Assembly: GCA_007133145.1 (NCBI GenBank)
Contig: SLNF01000109.1
Coordinates: forward strand, 1 to 15,835
DNA length: 15,835 nt
Reading direction: 5' to 3'
Source of the DNA: Nitriliruptorales bacterium
Lineage (GTDB): Bacteria; Actinomycetota; Nitriliruptoria; Euzebyales; Egibacteraceae
Both the position numbers and the translations under genes were made by a program. Numbering within the stretch: the first letter of the stretch is position 1; each line of letters opens with the position of its first letter. The notes beneath the pieces were generated by a model. That model searched no databases, had not been told where the DNA came from, and saw only the letters and a program-made list of their open reading frames with translations. This document shows, piece by piece, positions 7,788 to 15,347 of the stretch.

Positions 7788-8711
7788 ATGGAAGCCACAG
7801 ATCAGCCCGTAGAGAAGTCCGTTGATGCGATCGAGAACGAGCGCACGTGGCGCCTCGTGCAGTGGGCCGACGTCCTCGATCGCCAACAGCGTGAGGACTG
7901 GCTCACACTCGGCGAGGTGCGCGAGCGCAAGCTCTACTCCGGGGAGGCGGTGATCTACCGCAGCCTCAACCGCACCCAGCTGCTCGACCCCCGCGGCGTC
8001 ACCGTCGCGGTTCTCCACAACGGCCAGCACTACCCCGACCCCATGGCGCCGGTCGGCATCCTCTATCGCTATCCCACGACCGACCGCCCGCGGCGCGACG
8101 CCTCGGAGATCGCCTCGACGAAAGCCGCCGGCGAGCTCGGGCTGCCGATCTTCATCGTCACCGAGGACGCCCCGTTCGGGCGTCGGAAGATCTACCTCGG
8201 CTGGGTCGAGGACTGGTCCGACAGCGACGAGCAGTTCCTCATCGTCTTCGACGACACGCCGCTGCCGCAGCTGGCCTACCGCGCCGACACCCCCGACGAC
8301 GCGCCCTTCACCCTCACCGTCCACAGCGAGCGCAGCGTCACACGCAGCAAGCACCTCGCCGGGCGGGCGAAGTTCCGGCAGGACGTCCTCGAGCGCTACG
8401 GCAGGGCCTGTCCCCTCTCCGGGGTGACCGTTCCCGCCGCCCTCGACGCCGCGCACCTCTGCGACCCCGAGTACGGCGGCACGAACGACCCCCGCAACGG
8501 CTTGCCGATGGGCGCCGGGCTCCGACGCGCCTTCGACCGTCACCTCTTCGCGATCGATCCGACGAGCCACGAGATCGTGCCCGCTCCGGGAGGACCGAGC
8601 CTCGAAGCGCTCGGGATCGTCGCCGCCAAACTCGATGGTGACCGCCTCCCGCACCCCGAGGCGCTCACCTGGCGCCACGCCCATTTCCTCGCTCACTGGC
8701 AGCAGGACTAG
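7788..8711 (+). CDS. HNH endonuclease-like protein with N-terminal reader-like domain
   Basis: The protein is 307 aa. The C-terminal part (about 190-265) fits the HNH_2 pattern: FRQDVLERYG, then ACPLSG (Cys208), DAAHL (His223), NGLP (Asn237) and AFDRHLFAID. Where the family usually has the third His, just before the FD pair, this protein has Arg246, with His252 just after. The N-terminal part (about 40-160) contains a YRYPTTDRPRRDASEI segment followed by GLPIFIV and YLGWVEDW. I infer a PUA/EVE-like fold that may read modified bases, as in type IV restriction enzymes. The ATG start has GGGAGGG upstream. No methyltransferase, helicase or other defence gene is adjacent, so it is a solo nuclease candidate. 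Nuclease activity is uncertain because of the Arg246 change. Confidence 0.75.
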   Translation: MEATDQPVEKSVDAIENERTWRLVQWADVLDRQQREDWLTLGEVRERKLYSGEAVIYRSLNRTQLLDPRGVTVAVLHNGQHYPDPMAPVGILYRYPTTDRPRRDASEIASTKAAGELGLPIFIVTEDAPFGRRKIYLGWVEDWSDSDEQFLIVFDDTPLPQLAYRADTPDDAPFTLTVHSERSVTRSKHLAGRAKFRQDVLERYGRACPLSGVTVPAALDAAHLCDPEYGGTNDPRNGLPMGAGLRRAFDRHLFAIDPTSHEIVPAPGGPSLEALGIVAAKLDGDRLPHPEALTWRHAHFLAHWQQD

Positions 8712-9025
8712 GACCCCCGGCTCGACTGGCCGGCCGTGGCTGCCCCGGCGCTGAAGCGCACCGCCACGGCGAGGTCGTCAGCCCGAGCCCGCGGCTGCGA
8801 CGTCGACGCGCGGCCACGTCGGGAAGGCCCTTGGGTTGCCGAACCCCAGCCGGCGCGAGGCGAGGCGGGCCACCCACTCGACAGCCCCCCGGCGATCGGG
8901 CAGCATCCCGCGCTGGTGAGCGTCGAGCCCGGAGGCAGCGTGGTCACAGCAACGACCCTCGCCGCGCCGGCCATGCCCAACCACCCGGCACAGCGCGCTG
9001 ACGACGATCCCCGCGGCCACCTGCG
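8712..9025. other. 314-base gap before the MFS gene
   Basis: No recognisable gene is present. A 97-codon plus-strand frame (8736-9029) ends in a GTGA overlap with the MFS start, and an 80-codon minus-strand frame (8778-9020) also exists. Both have low-complexity Arg/Ala/Pro/Gly composition and no ribosome site I trust. A decayed gene cannot be excluded. Confidence 0.35.
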
Positions 9026-10231
9026 GTGAGCGCTGCGCCGCGCCTGGCGCGCGACGTCGTGGCCGCCCTCGCCGCGGTGCTCGTCGCCCGTCTCGCGATC
9101 AACGGCGGCATCCGTGTCGTCTACCCGTTCCTCCCCGAGATCGCCCGCGGCCTCGGGGTCTCCCTCGCGGTCGTCTCCGCGCTCGTGGCCCTACGCTCCT
9201 TCGTCGCCGTCGGGGCCCCCCTCGTGGCCCGTGCCGCGGAGTCGCTCGGCCGCCGCAGCCTCATGCTCGTCGGACTCGTCTTCGCGCTCGCCGGCGCCGG
9301 GCTCATCATCCTCGCGCCGGGCGCCGCTGCCCCCGGCTCCTGGTCCCTCATCGGTCTGGCCGCGTTCGGGTTCCTGCTCGCCGGTGCGGCCAAGCCCGCC
9401 TTCGACGTACCCATGCAGGGGTGGTTCGGCGAGCGTGTGCCCTACCGGCAGCGTGGCCGGGTCATCGGCATCACCGAGCTCACCTGGGCGCTGTCGCTGC
9501 TCGCGACGGTGCCGCTGGCCGGGGTGCTCATTCCCCGCCTCGGCTGGCAGAGCGCCTTCGCCGTCGTCGCCGCGCTCGCCCTGGTCGGCCTCGTCGCGGT
9601 GGGCACGCTCCTGCCCGCCGACCGCCCGACCCTGCGCACCCGGCGCCCTTTGCGCCTGAACCCCGAGCGCGTGCGCGTCCTCGCGGTGGTCTTCGTCTAC
9701 ACCGTCGCCGCGGAGCTCATGTTCGTCGTCTACGGCGCCTGGCTCGAGGACGACCTCGGCCTTTCGGTCACGGCCATCGGGCTCTTCACGATCGTCGTCG
9801 TCGTCAGCGAACTCACCGGCGAGGGAGGGGTCGCCGCCTTCGCCGACCGCCTCGGCGCCAAACGCACGATCCTCCTCGGCCTCCTCGCGAGCGGCCTCGC
9901 CTACGCCAGCCTCGGCGCGGTCGGCGGCTCAGTCGCCCTCGCCATCGTCGCCGTCGTCGTCTGGTTCGTCGGCTTCGAAGTGACGATCGTCGCGACCATC
10001 CCGCTCGTGAGTGAGCTTGCCGCAGAGTCCCGCGACCGGCTGCTCTCGCTCATGGTCTCGACGATGGCGATGGCCCGCGGCAGCGGGGCGCTGCTCGGCC
10101 CGCCGCTCTACGACCTCGGTGGCATCGCAGCGAGCGGGCTTGCCGCCGCAGCGCTCGTGGCGATCTCGGCGCTGCTGCTGCGCGGGGTGACCGAGCCCGG
10201 CGCCGTCGAGGTCGAGACCCGCCTCGTCTGA
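9026..10231 (+). CDS. Major facilitator superfamily transporter
   Basis: The 401-aa integral membrane protein has the alternating hydrophobic pattern of about 12 helices. A basic motif-A-like loop (RAAESLGRRSLMLVG) follows the second helix, and a long central loop around residues 195-215 (RPTLRTRRPLRL) divides the two halves. A second motif-A-like loop (FADRLGAKRT) lies in the C-terminal half. This is the layout of drug/H+ antiporter-like exporters, but the substrate is unknown. The start is the GTG at 9026. An in-frame TGA at 8999-9001 means no start lies further upstream. No ribosome site is visible, so the transcript may be leaderless or weakly translated. It is convergent with the serine-hydrolase gene. 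Confidence 0.88.
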   Translation: MSAAPRLARDVVAALAAVLVARLAINGGIRVVYPFLPEIARGLGVSLAVVSALVALRSFVAVGAPLVARAAESLGRRSLMLVGLVFALAGAGLIILAPGAAAPGSWSLIGLAAFGFLLAGAAKPAFDVPMQGWFGERVPYRQRGRVIGITELTWALSLLATVPLAGVLIPRLGWQSAFAVVAALALVGLVAVGTLLPADRPTLRTRRPLRLNPERVRVLAVVFVYTVAAELMFVVYGAWLEDDLGLSVTAIGLFTIVVVVSELTGEGGVAAFADRLGAKRTILLGLLASGLAYASLGAVGGSVALAIVAVVVWFVGFEVTIVATIPLVSELAAESRDRLLSLMVSTMAMARGSGALLGPPLYDLGGIAASGLAAAALVAISALLLRGVTEPGAVEVETRLV

Positions 10232-10304
10232 GCTGCAGGCGACGACCACGCCGCCGGGGGCACGCCGCGACACGTGAGGACGGCGGAGACTGCGACGGGA
10301 CACC

Positions 10305-11423
10305 TCAGCCCGGCGCAGGCCCCTCGGCGCTCGCGGCCGGGGCCCGCGCACGTCGGGGCAGCAGGGCTGCGAGGAGCAACACGGCAGCGAGTGCATGCAG
10401 GGCGGCGGCGAGCCACCCGGCGAGCCCCGGCAGGAAGGTAACGACGGTGCCGCGGGCCAGCGCCCACCACAGGGCGAGCACGGCGAGGGCGAAGGCTGCG
10501 GTACTGAGCCGCGCGACCCACCGGCCCGCACCCCTCGGCCCGAGGCGACGGCCAGCCCTCGAGTCGGCAACGAGACGCAGCGCGAGCGCCACGGCAGCGG
10601 CGGCGGCCACGGCGGTCGCCCCCTGCACCCCGGTGAGGCCTGCCGAGAACGTCGCGCTCATCGTCGGCTCGCCGAGCTGCCGCCAGGCGGTCCAGGACGC
10701 CAGTTGCTCGAACATGAGGCGGTAGCCCCGCCGGGAGTTCATGAGCAGCACGAAGCCGTCGCCGCGCTCGGGCACGACGTAGGAGGCGGCGAGGAAGCGG
10801 GCGTAGTCACCCGCGGTCGTCACGAGGCCCGCGGCAGCCGGGGGCGGGCCGGGCTCGTCGAGGAAGCGCACCGTGGCGCCGTCGAGGGTGTGCCCGGGCA
10901 CCACCTGCCCGCCGGCGGCCTCCTGCCAGTCGAAGGTCGAGTCCCCCATGCCGAGCGGCGCGAGGACCTCCTCGGCCATGAACGCGCCGAACGGCCGGCC
11001 GCTGCGCTCCTCGACGAGCAACTCGAGGGCGTCGAAGCCGGGATTGGCGTAGAGGAAGCCCTCGCCGGGAGGCTGGGCGAAGCCCACGGGCTCGGTGCCA
11101 CCCGTGCCCGCGAGCCGCTGGCCCGGCGGCGGCGGAGCGGTCCAGTCGGGCTCCCCCTCGGACCTCCACGGCAGCCCGGCGGTGTGGGCGAGGAGGCGCT
11201 CGACGGTGACGTGCGCCTGCTGGTCGGGCGGCACCGGTGGGATCCACCCGTCGAAGTGGGCGGTGAGCGGGTCATCGAGGGCGACCGCGCCGTCCTCGAC
11301 GAGCCGTGCGACCGCCCATGCCGTGAGCGGCTTCGACATCGACGCGGCCGGAAAGGGCGTGCTGGGGGTCACAGGCCGACCGCCCTCCCGTTCGGTGCGG
11401 CCGAAGCCGGCCTCCCACACCAC
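10305..11423 (-). CDS. Beta-lactamase-like serine hydrolase with membrane tail, probably degraded
   Basis: This is a class C beta-lactamase/penicillin-binding-like hydrolase. Numbered from the GTG at 11423, the catalytic SxxK is S28-M-S-K31 and YAN is at 125-127. The C-terminus has three hydrophobic segments (about 265-285, 305-324, 331-354), as in membrane-tethered members. Two lesions are visible. First, coding similarity (GALVVEGAVVWEAGFG) continues upstream of 11423, but no start codon exists before an in-frame TGA at 11484-11486. Beyond that stop, the same frame has a GTG at 11519 overlapping the glutaminase stop. Second, residues 203-230 jump from TAGDYARFLAAS straight to PERGDGFVLLMNS, so the usual stretch of about 80 residues carrying the HxG/KTG motif is absent. 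Either this is a pseudogene or a truncated protein starts at an internal GTG. Confidence 0.7.
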   Translation of the reverse strand: MVWEAGFGRTEREGGRPVTPSTPFPAASMSKPLTAWAVARLVEDGAVALDDPLTAHFDGWIPPVPPDQQAHVTVERLLAHTAGLPWRSEGEPDWTAPPPPGQRLAGTGGTEPVGFAQPPGEGFLYANPGFDALELLVEERSGRPFGAFMAEEVLAPLGMGDSTFDWQEAAGGQVVPGHTLDGATVRFLDEPGPPPAAAGLVTTAGDYARFLAASYVVPERGDGFVLLMNSRRGYRLMFEQLASWTAWRQLGEPTMSATFSAGLTGVQGATAVAAAAAVALALRLVADSRAGRRLGPRGAGRWVARLSTAAFALAVLALWWALARGTVVTFLPGLAGWLAAALHALAAVLLLAALLPRRARAPAASAEGPAPG

Positions 11424-11515
11424 CGCACCCTCGACGACGAGCGCGCCGGCGTGGCCTCGCGCGCGGGACGGGCACCGGTCCGCTCAGCCCTCGGAGCTCG
11501 TCAGCGCCACGGCGC

Positions 11516-12526
11516 TCACCCCTCGGCGGGCTCGCCGCCGGCGAGGACCGCGTCCTCGGCCTCGCTGGCGAAGACGTGGAGGCCGAGACGGTCGGAGAGC
11601 TCCCGGCACACCGCGATCCCGCGGACGCTGTTGCCGTAGGCGTCGAGGCCGCGCGAGAGCACCCCGATGCCGACCTTGCCGGGCACGACCATGAGGATGC
11701 CCCCGCTCACGCCGCTCTTGGCCGGGAGCCCGACGTCGAACGCCCAATGGCCCGCGTAGTCGTACATCCCGCAGGTGAGCATGACGCTGAGCACGTCGCG
11801 GGCACGACGGCGCGGCATGACCTGCGTTCCGGTCCTGGGATTGCGACAGCCGTCGGCGAGGGTGGCGCCCATGACGGCGAGGTCACCGGCGGTGACGTGG
11901 ACCGAGCACTGCGCGAGGTAGCGCTCGACGGTCGCGTCGACGTCGCCGTGGAGCATGCCAGCGCTGCGCATGAGGTAGGCCGTCCCGCGATTGCGGTCGG
12001 CAGCCGCCCTCTCCGCGTCCAGCGTCCCCCGGTCGACGTCGAGGTCCTCCCGACCGGCGAAGTCGCGCTGCAGCGCGATGGCGCGCTCGAGCCGCTCGGC
12101 GTCGTCGCGGCCGTCGATGAGCTCGCTGGTTACGAGCGCGCCGGCGTTGACCATCGGGTTGTAGGGACGCATGTGGCGCTCGTCGAAGCGCAGCGAGTTG
12201 AAGGCGTCCCCACTCGGTTCGACACCAACGCGGGTCAGCACCGCGTCGCGGCCGTGGTCGGCGAGCGCGAGGCCGTAGGCGAAGACCTTCGACAGCGACT
12301 GGAGCGGGAAGGCCACCTCGGCATCGCCGGCGTCGTAGCGCTCACCGTCGACGGTGACGACGCTGATCGCGAACTCCTCCCGCTCCTCGCCGGCCTCCTC
12401 CGGCGGGTAGTACCCCCGCGCCGGGTCGTAGAGGTGGGCGACGCTGCCGGCAGGCTCGGCACGGCAGCGCGCGAGGAGCTCGTCGAGACGGTGGGCGATC
12501 CGACGGCGGATCTCCGGGCTTGGCAT
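11516..12526 (-). CDS. glsA: Glutaminase A
   Basis: The enzyme hydrolyses glutamine to glutamate and ammonia. It is 336 aa from the ATG at 12526, slightly longer than E. coli YbaS (310). The catalytic SxxK dyad is S77-L-S-K80 in FPLQSLSKVF, aligned with YbaS Ser66/Lys69. NPMVNAGA at 123-130, the MYDYAGHW segment and KSGVSGGI are all typical. No STAS or ankyrin domain follows. AGGA lies six bases before the start. The frame is open far upstream to 13060, but that part runs antisense through the hemolysin-like gene and has no family features. Its stop overlaps a GTG (GTGA, 11516-11519) in the frame of the downstream serine hydrolase, so the two were probably once translationally coupled. Confidence 0.93.
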   Translation of the reverse strand: MPSPEIRRRIAHRLDELLARCRAEPAGSVAHLYDPARGYYPPEEAGEEREEFAISVVTVDGERYDAGDAEVAFPLQSLSKVFAYGLALADHGRDAVLTRVGVEPSGDAFNSLRFDERHMRPYNPMVNAGALVTSELIDGRDDAERLERAIALQRDFAGREDLDVDRGTLDAERAAADRNRGTAYLMRSAGMLHGDVDATVERYLAQCSVHVTAGDLAVMGATLADGCRNPRTGTQVMPRRRARDVLSVMLTCGMYDYAGHWAFDVGLPAKSGVSGGILMVVPGKVGIGVLSRGLDAYGNSVRGIAVCRELSDRLGLHVFASEAEDAVLAGGEPAEG

Positions 12527-12614
12527 GGGTGGTCCTGTCGCAGCGGCGCGTCGCGACCGGCTCCGTGGGGGCCGCCAGGGCGCCCGCCCGACGGCGGCCC
12601 GGTCCTGCCACCGG

Positions 12615-12620
12615 ATCGTA
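12615..12620 (-). promoter_or_regulatory. -10 box (TACGAT) upstream of glsA
   Basis: TACGAT on the minus strand lies in the 184-base gap before glsA and would start a transcript near 12608, leaving a leader of about 82 nt. This suggests glsA has its own promoter. No -35 box is clear. Confidence 0.3.
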
Positions 12621-12685
12621 ACGACCGTGCCGCGCGCCGGGCGCGAGGGCGGGGTACCCGCGCTGCACGCCCCCGGAGTCGGCTT

Positions 12686-12708
12686 CGCGGTCGGCCCCTC
12701 GCGACCGG
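12686..12708 (-). terminator. Hairpin just after the hemolysin-III-like gene
   Basis: On the minus strand CGGTCG and CGACCG can pair around a GC-rich loop directly after the stop at 12711. There is no U-run. It may be a terminator or attenuator between this gene and glsA. Confidence 0.25.
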
Positions 12709-12710
12709 CT

Positions 12711-13451
12711 CTACAGCTGCGGGAGCGCCGTGGCGGCGACTGCGGCGAGGTGGCACAGCGCGGCAGCGACGACGAAGGCGTGGAACACCTCGTGGTAGCC
12801 GAAGACCGCAGGAGCGGGATCGGGGCGGCGTCGCGCGTAGACGACCGCACCGATGCTGTAGAGCACCCCACCGCCGACGATGAGCGCCAGGCCCGGCCCA
12901 CCGAGGGCACGGGCGAGGTCGGGTAGCACGGCGACGGCGGTCCAGCCGAGGGCGATGTAGACGATGGCCTGGAGCGCGCGGGGCGCACCCGGCCAGGCAA
13001 GCTGGAAGCCGACGCCAGCGAGCGCCCCGACCCAGACGACGACGAGCACGGCGAGCCCACGCTCCGGCGGCAGGACGAGCGCGATCGGTGTGTACGTGCC
13101 AGCGATGAGCAGGAAGATCATCGCGTGGTCGAGTCGCCGCAGCACCGCACGCTGCGCCGGCGGCCAGGTCACCCGGTGGTAGAGCGCGCTGACACCGAGC
13201 ATCCCCGAGAGGGTGAGCGCGTAGACGCCGGTGGCGATCCTGCCGGCGCCAGACGGGGCGTAGGCCGCGAGCAGCGGCGCGACGACGAGACTCATCCAGA
13301 ACGCGACCTCGTGCAACTTGCCGCGCAGCAGCGGCCTGCCGCGCGATGGGGCCCGCCCGGGTGGCGTGGGCGGCTCGGACGGTGACGGCCGCTCAACGGT
13401 GGCCCGAGCCTCGTTCACGGCGCGGGACCGCGTGTCGGTGCCGCGGCTCAC
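12711..13451 (-). CDS. Hemolysin III / PAQR-family membrane protein
   Basis: The 246-aa integral membrane protein has about seven helices beginning near residue 50. The metal-site residues of the family are all present: SALYH (His92), LDHAMIF (Asp108), and GYHEVFH with His220 and His224. Bacterial members are annotated hemolysin III or YqfA-like, and their physiological role is poorly known. The first 45 residues are Arg/Pro/Ser-rich and cytosolic. The start is taken as the GTG at 13451, which overlaps the merR stop (GTGA, 13448-13451) and implies translational coupling. A GTG at 13418 is an alternative. The frame is open upstream to 13949, but that part is antisense-like sequence within merR. 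Confidence 0.88.
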   Translation of the reverse strand: MSRGTDTRSRAVNEARATVERPSPSEPPTPPGRAPSRGRPLLRGKLHEVAFWMSLVVAPLLAAYAPSGAGRIATGVYALTLSGMLGVSALYHRVTWPPAQRAVLRRLDHAMIFLLIAGTYTPIALVLPPERGLAVLVVVWVGALAGVGFQLAWPGAPRALQAIVYIALGWTAVAVLPDLARALGGPGLALIVGGGVLYSIGAVVYARRRPDPAPAVFGYHEVFHAFVVAAALCHLAAVAATALPQL

Positions 13452-14347
13452 CCGTCGTCGTCCCGCTCGGAGCGGCGCTTGCCGAGGGCGGTGCCGAGCC
13501 GCTCGCTGCTCGAGCGCAGCGCCCGCTCCATCTCCCGCGTGAAGACGAGTCGCACCGCATCGAGCGTCGGCTCGGGCAGGGCGTCGAGGGCCTCGGTCAC
13601 CTGCTCGGGGTCCTGGCCGAAGCCCTGGCCCGCACGATCGACGACGTGCTCGACGACGTCCTCGGCCGCCTTGCGGACGTGCTTGCGCATCCGCTCCAGC
13701 GCCTCGGCGGACGTCGTGACGTCGACGCCGGCTGACTCGAGCCGCAGGGCGATGTCGAGCAGTCCCGGCGACGCCACGAGGTAGGTCGGCGGCAGGGTCT
13801 CGTTGGCCTGCAGCAGGCCGTGCTCGACGAGCTCGGCGGTGAGGCCCGGACGATGCCCCTCGAGCCGCTCGGCGAGCTCGTCCTCGTCGAGCAGCTGCGG
13901 GCGGTCCTCCGTCCAGGGACGCTCGAGCTGCTCGCCGATGCCGAGCCACTCCTCGAGGTCGAGCTTGCCCTTGTCGACACGGCGCAGGACGTCGCGGATC
14001 GCCTTGAGGCTCAAGCCGCGGTCCTGCAACCGCCCGATGAGGGCGAGCCGCTCGCGGTGGATGTCGCGGTAGCGCGCGGTGCGTCCCTCGCGCTCCGGCG
14101 CGGGTAGCAGCTTCTCGGACTGGTAGTGGCGGATCGTGCGGGTGGGCAGCCCCGAGAGCCGCGCGAGCTCATCGAGGCTGTAGCGCGGCTCCTCGGCGGC
14201 TTCCGCCTCGTCGGCTTGGGCAGCGGCCTCCTCGGCCTCCCTCGCCTCGGGCTCAGGCGCCTTCGCCTCAGGCTCCTGGGCGTCGACGTCCGCGCCCCAG
14301 GCGTCATCGTGGACGGGCTCAGGTGAGGTTGTCGCGTCGTTCATCAT
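13448..14347 (-). CDS. MerR-family transcriptional regulator
   Basis: The protein is 299 aa from the first of two tandem ATGs (14347 and 14344). Residues 28-53 form a strongly acidic Glu/Ala-rich extension. The winged helix-turn-helix follows at about 55-123: YSLDELARLSGLPTRTIRHY, then LLPAPEREGRTARYRD, then the LIGRLQDRGLSLKAI helix. The remaining 170 residues are helical and charged and match no effector domain I know. The B12-binding DxHxxG of CarH/LitR types is absent, and no Cys-metal site is seen. It is coupled to the hemolysin-III-like gene by a GTGA overlap and divergent from the TspO-like gene, so these are likely targets along with itself. The extra 12 codons upstream of the ATG pair overlap the promoter and are unlikely to be translated. 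Confidence 0.88.
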   Translation of the reverse strand: MMNDATTSPEPVHDDAWGADVDAQEPEAKAPEPEAREAEEAAAQADEAEAAEEPRYSLDELARLSGLPTRTIRHYQSEKLLPAPEREGRTARYRDIHRERLALIGRLQDRGLSLKAIRDVLRRVDKGKLDLEEWLGIGEQLERPWTEDRPQLLDEDELAERLEGHRPGLTAELVEHGLLQANETLPPTYLVASPGLLDIALRLESAGVDVTTSAEALERMRKHVRKAAEDVVEHVVDRAGQGFGQDPEQVTEALDALPEPTLDAVRLVFTREMERALRSSSERLGTALGKRRSERDDDG

Positions 14348-14354
14348 GCCCCTA

Positions 14355-14383
14355 CCTATAACACTGCCATTATTCACTGTCAA
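14355..14383 (-). promoter_or_regulatory. merR promoter, probably leaderless
   Basis: A perfect TTGACA -35 box (14378-14383) lies 17 bases from a TATAGG -10 box (14355-14360). The predicted start at about 14348 falls within a base of the ATG at 14347, so the mRNA would have no leader. Confidence 0.6.
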
Positions 14384-14393
14384 TGTTTCAGTG
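14362..14393. promoter_or_regulatory. Cluster of CACTG/CAGTG half-sites over the merR promoter
   Basis: Three half-sites occur on the plus strand: CACTG at 14362-14366, CACTG at 14375-14379 and CAGTG at 14389-14393. They cover the spacer and -35 box. The outer pair extends to ACACTG and CAGTGT. This is a plausible autoregulatory operator that could also control the divergent TspO-like gene. Confidence 0.4.
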
Positions 14394-14529
14394 TGCTACG
14401 TCGGTACAGGCCATGGTGTGCCGGTGCGGTAGAGGTCGCGATGCGACGGGCAGCCTGTATCGACGACGCCCGCATCCGTCGAATGCCGAGCGGGGCGCCG
14501 GCACCCGACCCCGAACCCCAGGAGCGAGG

Positions 14530-15336
14530 ATGGGCATGAGCACATGGCTACGGTGGCTCGTCGCGGCCCTGGCCGCCTGGCAGGTCGCCGCGGCGGGATT
14601 GAGCCAATCGGGCCTCCTGCCCGGCGACGACGTCGGCACGATCTCCGACCGCTACGACTCCTGGATCGACCCGGCCGGCTACGCGTTCTCGATCTGGGGG
14701 CTCGTCTACCTCGCGAGCCTCGTGCTCGCGGGGTACCAAGCGCGTTCCTCGCGCGGCGACGACCCCGCGCTCACGGGGCTGAGGGCCCCCCTTGCGGTGG
14801 CCTTCGCGCTCAACGGCCTCTGGATCATCGCCTTCCAGCAGGAGGCCTTCGTCCTCGCCCAGGTGATCATCGTCGGCCTCACCGCAGCGCTCGCCGTCGG
14901 CTATGCCGGCCTGGCCCGTCGCGGGCGGCCGAGTTCGCGCGCCGAGCGCTGGATCGTGCTCGCCACCGTGGGGCTCTACCTGGGGTGGGCCACCGTCGCG
15001 ACCGCCGCGGGCTTCTCGACGACGCTGCTCGCCGAGGGTGTCACCGAGCTCGGCCTGCCGACCCAGGCCTGGGCGGTGCTCGTCCTCGTCGCCGCCGGCG
15101 CGATCGCCACGGCGATCACCGCGGTGGGTCCGCCCGAACCAGGCTTCCCACTGGCCGCTACCTGGGCCCTCGCGGCCATCCGCGTCGAGCAGGTCCCCGA
15201 CCGGCCGGTGGTCGGCGCGGTCGCGGCGGTCGCGGCGGTCGCGGTACTCGTCGCGCTCGCCTGGCGCGAGTACCGCTGGAACCGCGGTGGGGGCGCCATC
15301 GCCGCGACCGACAGCGGGCGGACCGCAGGCCGCTGA
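14530..15336 (+). CDS. TspO/MBR-like (tryptophan-rich sensory) membrane protein, long form
   Basis: The protein is 268 aa with seven or eight hydrophobic segments, starting at about residues 5, 50, 86, 108, 141, 180, 206 and 226. Features recalling the TspO/tryptophan-rich sensory group are AGYAFSIWGLVYL at 49-61, FALNGLWIIAF at 92-102, LYLGWATVA at 149-157 and TWALAAIRVEQ at 211-221. Classical TspO is about 160 aa with five helices, so this belongs to a longer related branch and ligand binding (porphyrin, sterol) cannot be assumed. The ATG at 14530 has AGGAG five bases upstream. The frame is open to 14383, but that crosses the merR promoter. It is divergent from merR and may be its target. 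Confidence 0.7.
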   Translation: MGMSTWLRWLVAALAAWQVAAAGLSQSGLLPGDDVGTISDRYDSWIDPAGYAFSIWGLVYLASLVLAGYQARSSRGDDPALTGLRAPLAVAFALNGLWIIAFQQEAFVLAQVIIVGLTAALAVGYAGLARRGRPSSRAERWIVLATVGLYLGWATVATAAGFSTTLLAEGVTELGLPTQAWAVLVLVAAGAIATAITAVGPPEPGFPLAATWALAAIRVEQVPDRPVVGAVAAVAAVAVLVALAWREYRWNRGGGAIAATDSGRTAGR

Positions 15337-15347
15337 GGGCCCGCAAG

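Noticed and set aside
8736..9029. 97-codon frame ending in a GTGA overlap with the MFS gene
   Set aside because: The overlap follows automatically from GTG-AGC plus an open neighbouring frame. Composition is low-complexity and no homology or ribosome site is seen.
12527..13060. N-terminal extension of glutaminase to 13060
   Set aside because: It overlaps the hemolysin-III-like gene in another frame and is Ser/Arg/Pro-rich. The ATG at 12526 has a ribosome site and gives the normal family length.
13448..14347. CarH/LitR-type B12 light sensor
   Set aside because: The DxHxxG cobalamin motif is absent from the C-terminal region, and no photolyase or carotenoid genes are nearby.
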